This document shows, one piece after another, positions 47,554 through 59,902 of a stretch of DNA of 64,000 bases. A program made the position numbers and the translations under genes. The stretch's first letter is position 1. Each line of letters starts with the position of its first letter. The notes under the pieces were generated by a model. That model worked only from the letters and a program-made list of their open reading frames with translations, did no database searches and had not been told where the DNA came from. Origin of the DNA: Rotaria socialis (lineage: Eukaryota; Rotifera; Eurotatoria; Philodinida; Philodinidae); assembly GCA_905331475.1 (NCBI GenBank), contig CAJNYU010000032.1, positions 119,083 through 183,082 on the forward strand, in the 5' to 3' direction.

Positions 47554-50500
47554 TTTCTTCTACGATGAATGATGACCATCGGTAATTGTCGTTCGTGAAT
47601 GATCATTATAGATTTTCATTTGCCGATCGATCAACTGTTGGCCATGATGTGATGCCATAATTTGCATTAAATCTGGACAATTGGCTTTTACTGCAACATC
47701 AATAACAGTCTCTTTTCTATCGTTCATCCAACTGACGTCACCTCCATTCCTTGAGAAAGAAAGAAAATTTAAATTTCGTTTTCTTTTCATACCAAAAAAA
47801 AAACAATAACTACTTTAGAAGAATTTTCAATGGTTCAATGCCATCATACCCAAGTAAACAGCATTCATGCAAAGCTGTATTACCTCGTCTAAAAAACGTG
47901 AATAGAACAAAAAAAACAAAAACTGCTGCAGAAAAACTATTCATAGAGATTTGTGAGAGCAAAACCACTTATTCAGATATTCGATAAGGCGTCAATAGGA
48001 GGTTTAGAAATTGAGTAGAAAGTTTTTGATTTCTGTTCAATCAAACCTTGAGTATACTCATTGATTTTTATCATCAATGATATTTGACCTCTTAAAGAAA
48101 TATAATTCTATAATAAAATTTCAGTTCGATTCATTTATTTACTATTAACAATAAGAAATTTCATTGAAATTCTATTACTTACGGTCCTCTTGAATCTAAT
48201 TTAGCTTTGCCATCTTTAATCAATGTATCCAAACATTCATTATGATGATTTCTTATTGCCAATTGAAGTACAGTATAGCCTTCTTTATTACGTAAATTAG
48301 CATTGGCACCTTCTTTTAATAATTGTTTGACTTCTTGAAGTATATCGACTTGATCTGATGATTTTTTACTGTCGCTACCAGCTTTCTTGTCAAGTAATTT
48401 AAGCAAGGCACGATTTGGTTGCTTAAAACAGATTCGATGGAAACAATTTAATATGATATATGAAAACTATGTTCAAATCTTACGCTATCGTTCCCAGTAA
48501 CACCAGCTGATTGTGGTCGTTTTCTTGAACGCTTTTTAACTTTTGTTGCTTGAGGTTTTTCTCGTGTATATTCATCTACAAGAATAACGGTTGATTAGAA
48601 TTTATTGTACGTATTTATTTCGTATAAAACTTTACCATCAGAATTAAATGTACTGGAAAATGTTGAACTTCGTTCACTATTCATTGAATGATTTCCATTC
48701 GTTTCATCAATGTAAAAGGCTGATTGAGAAAGATTTTCTGGTTTACGAAATACAGCTTGAACGGTTACTTGATATTCATTTTCATGTACGGTTGCATGAA
48801 TCATTTTACTCATACGAGGTTCACCTAAAATGATTTACTTTTTTTTAGGATAGTTCTCGCTTTTAATGATTCTGCTAATCAGTGATTTAGAAAAGAATAA
48901 ATTCATAAATTAGCTCCTATCTCATATTAAATGATTAATCAGCATTGAAAAGACAAAAATATCAGTGTTCGCCAACTAAAATTCAAGTCAAACATTACTG
49001 TATCATGAAAAAAATCTTCGCACAACAACGCGATCACTTATTGTTCAAAAACAGAAAAGTAGCTGTTATCAGATTATGTCAAAATATTGAAACTAATGAT
49101 AACTATCATAGGAACGGCTTCCTTATTTTAATTTCTCATTTTGTTTTACAGCGCTGATACTCCTCTACATTGTTTAATCACGGTGGCTAACGTCTTTTTT
49201 GTCTTAGATTGCTCGAAAAATGAGTGACTAGTTTCTTCGTAAAATTTTATCAATTACCAATCAATGATCGAAAATCAGGTCGATTAACTGCGTATGCTTT
49301 TAGATGCGCACAAACATGATCCATTTGTTGTCTCCAATATCCTTTTCCTGGACTAATGGCTGTTAATATTGGTCGACGTTCTTTGAATTCCCTATCTGCT
49401 TGTAATTGTTTATTTTGTGCAATTAAAACATCGATTTCTTTCGCACTCGGATAATAAATTCCATGTGTTTGCGTTGAAGCTTCACTTTTTGTTATTAAAT
49501 AAGGTTGACGATAATGACTAAATGTTGCATTCGCATTCAGCCACGTTGGACAAGCTGATGGGCGCGTTAACGTCTATTAAACGAAACATAATCAAATTAT
49601 TCTCTCGATTAAAATTAAAATTACAAGTCATTCAACTTACACCACCGATGACTGATGAAGCTGAAATATTTAAATCATTTCTAAGACGTGCATCAATGAC
49701 ACGTAGTGGTGGTTCAATAACACAACCGCAGGTTAAACAAAACTTCGCATATGGATCATTTTCAGAACGACATTTTGTACATTGTAATGGCACGGAAGAT
49801 TTTTCGGGCTGCGCACCGCACCAATCACAAAATCGAGCATCAGCATTATTCAAACGAAAACATTTCGAACATGTCATCATGGTGCCTATTGGCTTCGGTG
49901 CTAGCGGAACAGAAACTGTTGCTTGAACTTGCTATTGAAAACAAAAAAAAACCGTGCGACAAAAAGAGAATATGAAAATGTAAATTTATTTACAGGAGAT
50001 GTACTTGGCATTAATTTACTTTCACAAATCATACATGTTCGTAAATGTACGGGATTCGTTGCTTTACATTGGGGACATAGAATTTTTGTCTTCAAGAAAA
50101 AAAAGCAATGTTTTATTAACGGAATAGATAGAGTTGTTGAAGAAAAACGGACCTGATTTTGAACATTAACTCGATGTTGATATTCCGGTGAAAGCGGTGT
50201 TTCGCAAACAACGCATATGTCCGAATTAAATGGAACTGTTGATTTACAATTCGCACATGTGCCAAGCTAAAAGAAATCGTAGATTTTTATTTCATTGAAT
50301 TTTCTTTAGTACCGAATGACTATCTGATTGATTTAGTCGAGATTGAGTTTGAGTAAGGTTTTGCCATGGAAGACCACATTCGCTGCAGAATCTGGCATTC
50401 AAATCTCCTGTTCTGGCTGCAAAACAATGAGCACATCTGAATGTGTAAAAGAATAAAAATGAAATTTTGTTCATTTTTGTTTAAAATCCGTCAAGACAAA

Positions 50501-52583
50501 CCGAAGAAAATCGATTTGCTTTTGAAGACGACCTGCTTGCGCTTGCGGATCAGGATAGATATAACGAGGTGGCTTTTCTTGTACAATAGATTCATTAGCT
50601 GAACGACGCATTGATTCTAGTTAATAAAATTTTTATTATATACCATGACGAGAATTCTCGTTTTTAATACCTGACAGTTTTTGTTGCATTTGTTGATTTT
50701 CATCTTGAGTTTTTTTTATTAATTCCTATCAATAAAAATATTTTTATTCAAGTGTACGGTACAGCCTATTGTCAACGAAATAGACTTAACTGTTCATTGT
50801 AGAAAAAAAAAACATAGGAAACTTATAAGAGTAATAGACAAGAGCTTTTTAGGCCTATGGCACAATGATTATCATACACTCAAGATAGTGCAATCAACGC
50901 ACTTGAACATCGTGCTTTGTTCATCAATGTTGTCTTTAATAGATGAAACTGTTTTACGAACGTTTTTTTTTTGTTATTATATAGAATCGAGAAACTTTTC
51001 ATTCGAATCTATTATTTCAAAAATTCAAAAGTACTTGTTCAGACAGAGTTTAGGTTCAACCAGTGAAAATCTTCCTCTTATGTATTCTAGTTGTTATTGC
51101 TAAGGAGTGATTGGTCATCAATACAGTGTTTCTTAGCGGTTTTTTTCTCTATTTGTTAAAGGCAAGAATAATATTTGTAAAATAAAATTTGAGAAAAAAA
51201 AGAACATTTTTATGGTTTTTTCCAATCTGGCCTTTCGTGAAGGATGCACATTTTTGTTTGACTTCAATCAGTATATGTCAATCGAAAAAGTAACTGTTCT
51301 TATTCGGATAAAGTTCTCAAAGAAATTTTAACAGCGAAGAAAATTATCTCTTTTTAGCTCACGCCAATCTTTTGTCAATAAGCTTAAGTGGCGAATGCCA
51401 TATTTTCTACAGAAAGATAAAATGTTGTAGGTTTTGTATGCGATAATGCTCGAATAAACACGCTCAACCTTTTAATTGCGTCATTTTAATGAGCTTTTAT
51501 CTATATTATAGCTTTTACGATCTTGTCTCTTCATACTTTTTGTATCGCATCGCTACTATACAAAATCCTTGTGTATACATATCAATTGCAAAAGATTACA
51601 AACATCGCAACAATGAAACTTATTTGAGCCATACTATCAAATTTAACTAGAGAACTGTTGAATTACATATGTCAAAAAAATTTCGAGTGTGAATTTTTGC
51701 AGTTCAAGTTAACTCCACATGTGTGAAATTTCGTGATTTGAATAGTTTGCGTCTGTGAACGTACATATATATTTTTCGTGCCCTAGCAAAAATTTTGTAT
51801 CTGAATAGAAATTTTTATGGTAAGGATACTATGTCAAATTGTTTGACTTCATGTCTTCTTCGCTGTTATCAATTTCACAGGGTTAGATAATAATATTTAC
51901 TTTTGACTGAAATACGCAATGTATATCTTTCATATTTGATGACCTTAATAAAAGCACTGATTGTTGACATAACAATACAAGAGCCTATCTAGCTCATATA
52001 AATTGTAACTAAAAACACTAAACTCATATATTTTCTTTTTCTATTGTTACAGTTAATGTTCGATGATCGAATTCCAAATAGAAATCTTATTTATTGATTT
52101 TTAAAAGATCTACCTTTTTTTCTTGTTGTATTTCATAAACAAATTTATTTTCATGTTCGTCTGCTGGTGATTGTTCTGAATCAACAGATTGTACATCAAA
52201 TGTTTTCGTAACAACAACACTCTCTCGAATACCATCTCTAAATAAACAGAAACACAAGCGTCAAATCATTTTACTGTTTTTTTTTTGGCAACAAAAATCT
52301 TTTACTTTGAAACTGCTATCGCTTTAATGGTTACTTTTCCTGCACTAGCAATTTGTTTTGAAATATGAAAAGGCTTTCTGTATTGTATTGTTGAACGTCG
52401 TGTAGTTAATGTTGTAAATGGATCTGGTTTTGAACCATCCAACGAATAATAAATATCGACCTCTTTTGTTTCACTCGAAATTTCAATTAATGTATTTGTA
52501 TTAATAGTAAATTTTTGTGTTTGACCATATTGAACAGAGCGTAAAGGGATAATAGAGGGAGCTGATATTGACCCAGCCGTCAT
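47554..52583 (-). CDS. DZANK1: Double zinc ribbon and ankyrin repeat protein 1
   Basis: About 14 exons, roughly 52583-52304, 52239-52115, 50727-50671, 50617-50502, 50436-50312, 50267-50154, 50092-49995, 49931-49638, 49573-49253, 48824-48637, 48576-48484, 48419-48181, 47886-47815 and 47752-47554. The start MTAGSISAPSIIPLR and the beta-rich segment with IYYSLDGSKPDPF match the family's N-terminus. Zinc ribbons follow as CxxC pairs: CAHC...CSEC, CANC...CVVC, CPQC...CMIC, CSKC...CDWC and CTKC...CLTC. Ankyrin repeats lie at the C-terminus (EGYTVLQLAIRNHHNECLD, GNTALHECCLLGYDG, ETVIDVAVKANCPDLMQI). The family works in ciliary transport and photoreceptor outer-segment assembly with NINL and dynein. 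Intron 2 is about 1.4 kb. It sits head-to-head with MTREX. Confidence 0.95.
50728..52114 (-). other. 1.4-kb intron of DZANK1
   Basis: Bounded by donor GTAGATC at about 52114 and an acceptor near 50728. AT-rich, with no repeat structure or exon that I can support. The plus-strand frame at 50888-51103 is a chance reading. Confidence 0.55.
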
Positions 52584-52972
52584 TTTGCGTTAAAAATGAA
52601 TTTTATATTTAAGAGAATACTGAATGAAACCATTGCAAATGTTCATTGATTGATGGTTGCCGAGCGATGTCAAGGTTCTATGAGATTGGCCGATTTATGA
52701 ACCAATGAGAATAGAAAGAAATTTCGAAAGTCAATGGATCGGTGTTTAATCTAAGTCCAGAACTTCTTTTCTATTGAACAAATTAATTTCCCATCTAGAC
52801 AATCTGTTTCGTAAATGGATTGAAAACATCAACACTATAGAGTTTGATGATGAGCGTCGTTTTTGAATTTAACTCATTATGTTAGTGATAGAATTGAAAA
52901 TTTCTTTTGTATGATTTTTTCATGTATATGAAGAGAAAACGATGGAAAATTATTATTTTTAGACAAATATAA
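52584..52972. promoter_or_regulatory. Shared bidirectional promoter interval, DZANK1 / MTREX
   Basis: Only 389 bp separate the two divergent start codons. It must contain both transcription starts unless upstream exons exist. Just before the MTREX ATG is TTATTATTTTTAG, ending 10 nt upstream (52962). No TATA box or CpG concentration is evident by eye. Confidence 0.6.
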
Positions 52973-55900
52973 ATGAGTGACGATGCACTTTTTGATGTCT
53001 TTGATCAAGACGAACCGGCTCCTATGGTTGAAATAGTTACAAATGGATCAACTACGCCAAAGACAAAAACTGCAGCGATCATGTAAGCTAAAGAATCATT
53101 TAGATACTTTTCTTTTAAGAAAATCTTAAGGAATCAGATGTCATTTTCTTTTTACACTTTGTCCAATTAATTAGCCAGTTACTTCTTTTGAGAGAAAAGT
53201 TTCCTCTCTGAAATCATGACCATTCTCTTTCGTATATTTGCCATTGACAGTGGTTTGGTATTGAAGATTGAGATAAAATGTTCGCAACAAAAATAAGTGC
53301 CAGTGGTTTCAAATCAGTTTTGAAGGCAATCTGTTTCGTTAATTGATAAAAGAAATAATATTTCATTCCAGAGATGACACTAATGGTGATACAACGTCAA
53401 AAGATAAACGATCCTTAGAAGAAGATGATGATGGTGATGATGACAACAAAATGGATTTTAGTTTGAAACGTTCTCGAACTGACATCCCTATGGAAACTGG
53501 AACTGGAAGGTAAAACAAAAACAAAACAGACTTTTTTCGTTAAAATTATTACTTATTTAAATTAGTTTTTTTGATAATATTCCACGAATGAAATTTCATA
53601 CGGTTGAAACAATTGAATCATGTTTACATGAAGTTTGTTTTCTATGTTATTTTAATCTTAGAAAATTTCTTTCCTTTTTATATCAGGTTGTTCTACCACC
53701 AAATTGTGATTTTGAACCATTGAAAGCGCCAGTGGGTCCACCAGCTAAAGAATATAAATTTACTCTTGATCCATTTCAACGTGAAGCAATATCATGTTTA
53801 CAAAACAATCAATCTGTACTGGTTTCAGCTCATACATCAGCTGGTAAAACAGTTGTTGCTGAGTAAGTTGAAATTCGTATTTGCCATTTCAATCATTTGA
53901 CATTTAAAAAAAAACAACATCAATTAGATATGCTGTTGCAATGGCATTACGTGATAAACAACGTGTAATATATACAACACCTATAAAAGCATTAAGTAAC
54001 CAAAAATATCGTGAATTACACGAAGAATTCAAAGATGTTGGTCTTATGACTGGAGATGTTACACTTAATCCATCAGCATCATGTCTTATCATGACAACAG
54101 AAGTAAATATTGACTATGGTTCGAAGAAAGAAAACCCACGAGTTTTTGTTATAGATTCTTCGATCTATGCTTTATCGTGGCTCAGAAATAACCCGAGAAG
54201 TCGCTTGGGTTATTTTTGATGAAATTCACTATCTTCGTGATAAAGGTATGAATGAATAAAAATAATTTCTAATGCTCTTTTTTGTTCTTTCTTTTAAGAA
54301 CGTGGTGTTATATGGGAAGAAACAATTATTTTATTACCCGATAATGTGCATTATGTATTTTTGTCTGCTACCATTCCGAATGCTAAGCAATTTGCAGAAT
54401 GGATTTCATATTTACATAATCAAGTAAGAGAAAACGTTTTCAGAATTAAACTATCGAAACACTGATGTCGCTTATAGCCTTGTCATGTTGTTTATACTGA
54501 TATGCGACCAGTGCCTCTACATCATTATATCTATCCAGCTGGTGCCGATGGTCTTCATTTAGTTGTTGATGAAACGGTAATTTTGGTTCGATTGTTTTCC
54601 ATATTTTTTAGCTTGAGTTCGTTTTAGGGGAAATTTCGTGAAGATAATTTTAGTGCAGCTATGGCAACCTTGCGTGATGTTGGCGATGCAGCCAAAGGTG
54701 ATAAACGTGGACGTCGCGGTGGTTTTAAAGGTAATTGTATTGGAAATTGAATTCGTAAACTAGTTTCTCTTGTTTGTTTTTCAATTAGCTGAAACAAATG
54801 TATTCAAAATTGTTAAAATGATTATGGAACGAAATTTAGCACCGGTTATTGTCTTTAGTTTTAGTAAAAAAGATTGTGAATCTTATGCATGTGCTATAGC
54901 TAAACTTGATTTTAACTCTGGTATGTTGCAGAAAATATCGATGGCATCATATTCAACCATGAAAATATTTTTCTTTTCGTAGACGATGAGAAACGCCTTG
55001 TTGAAGAAGTATTTACAAATGCAATCGATTTATTATCTGATGAAGATAAAACATTACCACAGATAAACACTGTATTACCATTATTAAAGAAAGGTGTTGG
55101 TATTCATCATTCAGGTTTATTACCAATCATTAAAGAGACAATTGAAATTCTGTTTGGCGAAGGTCTTATTAAAGCATTATTTGCCACGGAAACATTTAGT
55201 ATGGGTTTAAATATGCCAGCTCGTACTGTATTATTTACAGCCGCTAGAAAATTTGATGGAAAAGAACTACGATGGGTAAATAGAATTGAAGAAAAAAAAA
55301 TTGAATTTAAGCTTCTATTTTAAGATAACATCAGGTGAATATATTCAAATGAGTGGTCGTGCTGGTCGTCGTGGTAAAGATGATCGTGGTATTGTTGTTT
55401 TAATTATTGATGAAAGAATGAGTCCAACAACAGCTAAAGAAATTGTCAAAGTCGGAGAAGAAATTTTTTGTTTCACTTGTGATGTATTTAAAAATTTACT
55501 ATCTTAGGGAAAAGCTGATGCGTTAAATAGTTCATTCAAATTAACATATAATATGGTATTGAATTTATTACGTGTCGAAGGTATCAATCCAGAATTTATG
55601 CTTGAAAGATCATTCTATCAATTTCAACACTATTCAACTATACCGGCACTCGTTGAGAGTAAGACTTTTCGGCTAGGAGTTTTTTATTCATTTCAAAAAT
55701 ATTTAATTATAGAATTGAAAAATTGCGAACAACAATATGAAGCAATGAAAATTGAAAATGAAGAAGAAGTTGCTCGGTATTATAAATTAAAAAAGAAACT
55801 CGAACTTGTACAAGATCAAATGTCTGTTATGATGAATGAACCGAAATATTTATTACCATTTCTTCAACCTGGTAGACTCGTTACAGTAAGTTACCCGGAA

Positions 55901-58900
55901 GAAAAGAAGCCGCTATTGTTTTATTGTCACATCAATCTAATGCAAAATTAAAGTATGAGAATCTGAAAATTTGATTTCAAGAATCATTCTTCTATAGCTA
56001 ATTACTATCCACAGGCTATCAGACAGGAGAACAAACTGGTGCATGATTGATTTTTTGCTACTATGATTATGATTACGCAATCATAAGATGACACGGTGTG
56101 CCGTAGAAAGACCGAAAGGAAAAATGTCGAAAGGGAAAAATATCGAAAGGAAAAATATAGAAAATGACGAAAGGAAAAATGTCGAAAGAAAAATGTCGAA
56201 GGAAAAATATCGAAAGAAAAAATATCGAAAGGGAAAAATATCGAAAATTTGCACTAAGATATTTTTATTCTTGAAATCATAATAGCATCATAGCATAGAT
56301 CATAGATAAATAAGAGTTATAAAGAAAAATACACATATCCAATATTTACTAGTTGTTGCTGTTGTATTCAGTTTGAAAATATATTTATCTGATACAAGGA
56401 AAGGTTTTCCTTTTTACGACTGAATAAATGAAATAACTGGAGTTGGCGGATGATTCTCACCAGATAAAAATGAGCAAGCTGTAGTCATCATGATAAAATT
56501 TTAATCGTTGTATACTATTTTACGCCTATTTTAGCTAGTTTTCATAAGATATTACTTATCAATAGTATCAAGGGCTATCATTGTCAAACCAATGGAATAA
56601 TCAGATCAACAACAATGAACAACAAACTATTAGAACCTTCATTTAGTAGACGTCGCTTTTTTTATCTTTTCTGTTTTCGACATTTTTCCTTTTCGATATT
56701 TTTCTTTCGACATTTTTCCTTTTCGACATTTTTCTCTTCGACATTTATCCATTCGACATTTTTCCCTTTCGATATTTTTCCTTTCGGCCTTTCTACGGCC
56801 AACCGATGACACTATACATTGATTTGTCATAAATGTCTTCAAGATAGCTTTTTACCGGGAACAAATCATTTCCTCTTATTCCGGTAGGAATCAATAGGGC
56901 TGTTGTTCGATAGGATTAGTTGTCAAATTATGATTGAAGTTTTTTCTTTAATCATTACATTTTATTTAAATATAAAATTATGATTTTTTTTTAGGTTAAA
57001 TATGGTGATCTAAATTTTGATTGGTGTGTTGTACTTAATTTTCATAAAAAAGCCGGTGAAAAAGTATGAATTTTGAATAGTCTTCTATGTTAAATGTATT
57101 CTTTTGTTCATGTTTAGCCAACTTATAGCATTGACGTTTTAGCACATTTAACAACAGATAGTGTTCTACAAAAATCAACAAGTGATTTACAACCATGTCC
57201 TCTAACAGAAAAAGGGGAAATGAAAGTAAGCGTTATCTTTCTTTTTGCCACTCTTCTACATTTTCATAGGTTTCCCAAGAGCGAAATATTCTTACAGCTA
57301 CTTCGTATTATTACATAAGAGTAATACGATGGTTAAATACAATCTAAAAATTTCCTCTTCTAAAGTCGAATTCTAATAAAAGAATTCATTTTTCTGCCTA
57401 GAAGTTAACTTTGTAAAATCTGCCAAAAATCCATTTGAATATTATTTTAAGGAGGATAATCCTACATGTCATCCAAAGAGTTGCCACTCAAATTAGTCGG
57501 AGCACCTGGGAAAAAACTTGAATATCATTTTTCTAATAGATAAAATTTCGATTTTTGTTCTCAAAAGGCTATTCCAATTCAGCATACATTAATTCGAGAT
57601 GTCAGTGCAATACGTGTTTATCTACCCGATGATTTACGAACGAAAGAAGCTCGTCAAAGTGTATTGAAATCCGTTCAAGAAATAAAACGGCGTCATCCAC
57701 TTGGTTTACCATTACTCGATCCAATTAAAGATATGGATATAAAATCAAAGGAAATGGCAGCTTGTGTTAAACAATATTCAACATTACAAACACGTATTAA
57801 TGAACATCCATTAACAAAAACTCCTGAACTAACATATCTCTATGAACAATATGAACGTAAAGCGAATTTTGAGCGACAAGTTGTCGAAGCTAAAAATGAC
57901 TTGAAAAAAGCTCAATCATTATTACAAATTGGAGACTTAAAAAAATTTAAACGTGTTCTACGACGTTTAGGTTATTGTAGTTCAGCGGATGTTATTGATT
58001 TAAAAGGACGAGTTGCATGTGAAATTGATACAGGCGATGAACTTGTTGCAACAGAACTTTTGTTTAATGGCGTGTTCAATGATCTGACTGTTAGTCAAGC
58101 ATGTGCATTACTTAGCTGTTTTGTGTTCCAAGAAAAAGCAAATGAAATGCCAAAATTACCACAAGAACTATCTGGACCATTAAGACTTATGCAGGTATGT
58201 ATCGGAGAGATAATTATTTTATTGTTGTAACATTAATAAATTTCATTTTCTCTATTAATCTTTTAAAGCTACCTAGAATCCTAAAATATTTTTTCCGCAG
58301 GCAGACAACGGAAGCCGAAAGAGACATTGAACAAAGAAAAATCATACTTCTATTGAGATGTTCTTCTATGATTCTTATAACAATATAGAATGTCTATTGG
58401 AAAAAGAAGAGCATTTTATCCTAAGATGATAAATTTCTTATGATTTTTGTTAATTATGCAAAAATAATTTCTTTTTTTTCTTCATTCGACTAATTTCATG
58501 CGTCGGGTTTTTATTTTCTTATCACACAATAAATCCATTAAAGATCATTTTCTTTGTATTTTCTAAAGACAAGTATATGCATTTCCCATTTTATGATAGT
58601 ATTTGCCTGACATTATTCACAGGTTCGTAGAATATTCTGTATATTTAATGACTAAATATTTCTTACGATGATTACTGTCGAACTATATGAAGAAGTCTCA
58701 TAAATATTTACAGGGCGGTTTTATTATATATATTAGATTTATGCATACTCACATCAAACAGAAAATTAGTGTCCCTAAAGATTATGAACTTTAAAAGACA
58801 TGCTGTACTATCTGACAGCTATTTTGTTTTTTTGAGACTGCGATCTGTCGGCCAATGTTAATGTAGTGGTGTAACGAATAGATGGTGGATATTGCCTTGC

Positions 58901-59902
58901 TACTGATGGTCTTTGCTCTAGTACTAAAGCAAAACCAAAAGGTTACAATAATCATCATCGACACCACATGACATTGATTATATTTCTGATCTCTTGGATT
59001 TATCAGTGCCAGTCTGAGAAAATATCATTTCTTTTATTGATTATCAAAAAACAAAGAATGTTTTCTAAATTGAACGAATTGAAATGATGCAGACAAATAT
59101 CCGTGTATTCTTCTCGTTTTGTATTGTGTATTAAAACTAACAGGTTAGGACTTCTGACTTAATGTGAAAATAATATATATATATATATGGGAAGTCAGGG
59201 TAAATATTCAAGGCCATCTAAATACATTCCAGTGCGTTGAATGATATTTTCTTTTCGTGTGTAATCAGCAGATGATTCAAAATTTCGATAAGATACATAT
59301 GATCTCTAATTACTTTTTTGTCATCTGAAAATATCCCAGATTTCATAATCTTAATTTTTTTTTATAATGAACCGACCTACATAGGTGTAGCACCCTCAAA
59401 TTTGCCTTTTTGTTTTTTTATTCATATTTAGGAAACCGCTCGGCGTGTAGCTCGAGTATCAATTGAAAGTAAAATTGATTTGGACGAAGAGCGATATGTT
59501 GATGGGTTTAAAGCATACATGATGGATGTGATTAAAGCTTGGGTAGATGGACAAAGTTTTGCTAGCATCTGTAAAATGACATCGATTTATGAAGGTAATC
59601 ATTAGTAGCAAGAGGGAAAAACAAATTAACATTTTTGTAATTCTTTTTTCTTTTTGTTTCTTTGTCATATCAGGATCCGTTGTGCGTTGTATACGACGAC
59701 TTGAAGAATTACTCCGCCAAATGTGTTGTGCTGCTAAAGCTATTGGTAATAGTGAGCTTGAAGTGAAGTTTACTGAGGGTATATTTTAATGAAGAAACTA
59801 TACTGAATGATCTTTTTTAATTATATTCCTTTTTTGTTTTGTTTTATAGGTACACAAAAAATAAAACGTGACATTGTCTTTGCAGCATCGTTATATTTAT
59901 AA
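52973..59902 (+). CDS. MTREX: MTR4/SKIV2L2, exosome RNA helicase
   Basis: About 20 exons, from ATG 52973 to TAA 59900-59902. After an acidic N-terminus, [10 protein letters not shown]...[14 protein letters not shown] leads to motif I (AHTSAGKT), [32 protein letters not shown], motif II DEIH ([11 protein letters not shown]), motif [54 protein letters not shown] and motif [12 protein letters not shown]. The arch/KOW insertion follows, then a C-terminal helical domain ([20 protein letters not shown]) ending [12 protein letters not shown]. The enzyme unwinds RNA 3'-5' to feed the nuclear exosome (TRAMP, NEXT, PAXT). A 52-bp intron (54102-54153) splits [14 protein letters not shown]; reading through it stays open and gives a false peptide. 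Introns of 1.1 kb (transposon inside) and 1.2 kb break the 3' half. All motifs are intact. Confidence 0.97.
56087..56812. mobile_element. 710-bp TIR element with perfect 8-bp target duplication, in an MTREX intron
   Basis: The element (56095-56804) is flanked by identical GATGACAC at 56087-56094 and 56805-56812. The ends GGTGTGCCGTAGAAAG and (inverted) GGTTGGCCGTAGAAAG continue into arrays of a 14-17-bp word, GAAAGGAAAAAT(A/G)TC, at 56113-56250, mirrored at 56665-56785. The interior has no transposase. The duplication length fits the hAT, P or Zisupton groups, but the ends are not a classical hAT CAGG. The perfect duplication suggests a fairly recent insertion. Confidence 0.82.
58195..59430 (+). 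other. 1.2-kb intron of MTREX
   Basis: Starts at the donor GTATGTATC after ...RLMQ and ends at the acceptor before [10 protein letters not shown]. It has a (TA)n tract at about 59173-59188. No exon-like or transposon-like structure was found. Confidence 0.7.

Noticed and set aside
49522..49926. 134-codon plus-strand frame
   Set aside because: Antisense shadow of the DZANK1 zinc-ribbon exon, whose CxxC pattern on the minus strand is unmistakable.
54102..54219. In-frame continuation after MTTE in MTREX giving a peptide ending RSRLGYF
   Set aside because: It reads through a 52-bp intron (GTAAAT...TTATAG). Splicing restores [25 protein letters not shown], which matches the family.
56088..56282. 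Lys/Glu-rich frame on the plus strand and its mirror at 56639-56842
   Set aside because: Translations of the GAAAGGAAAAATRTC subterminal array of the transposon in the MTREX intron.
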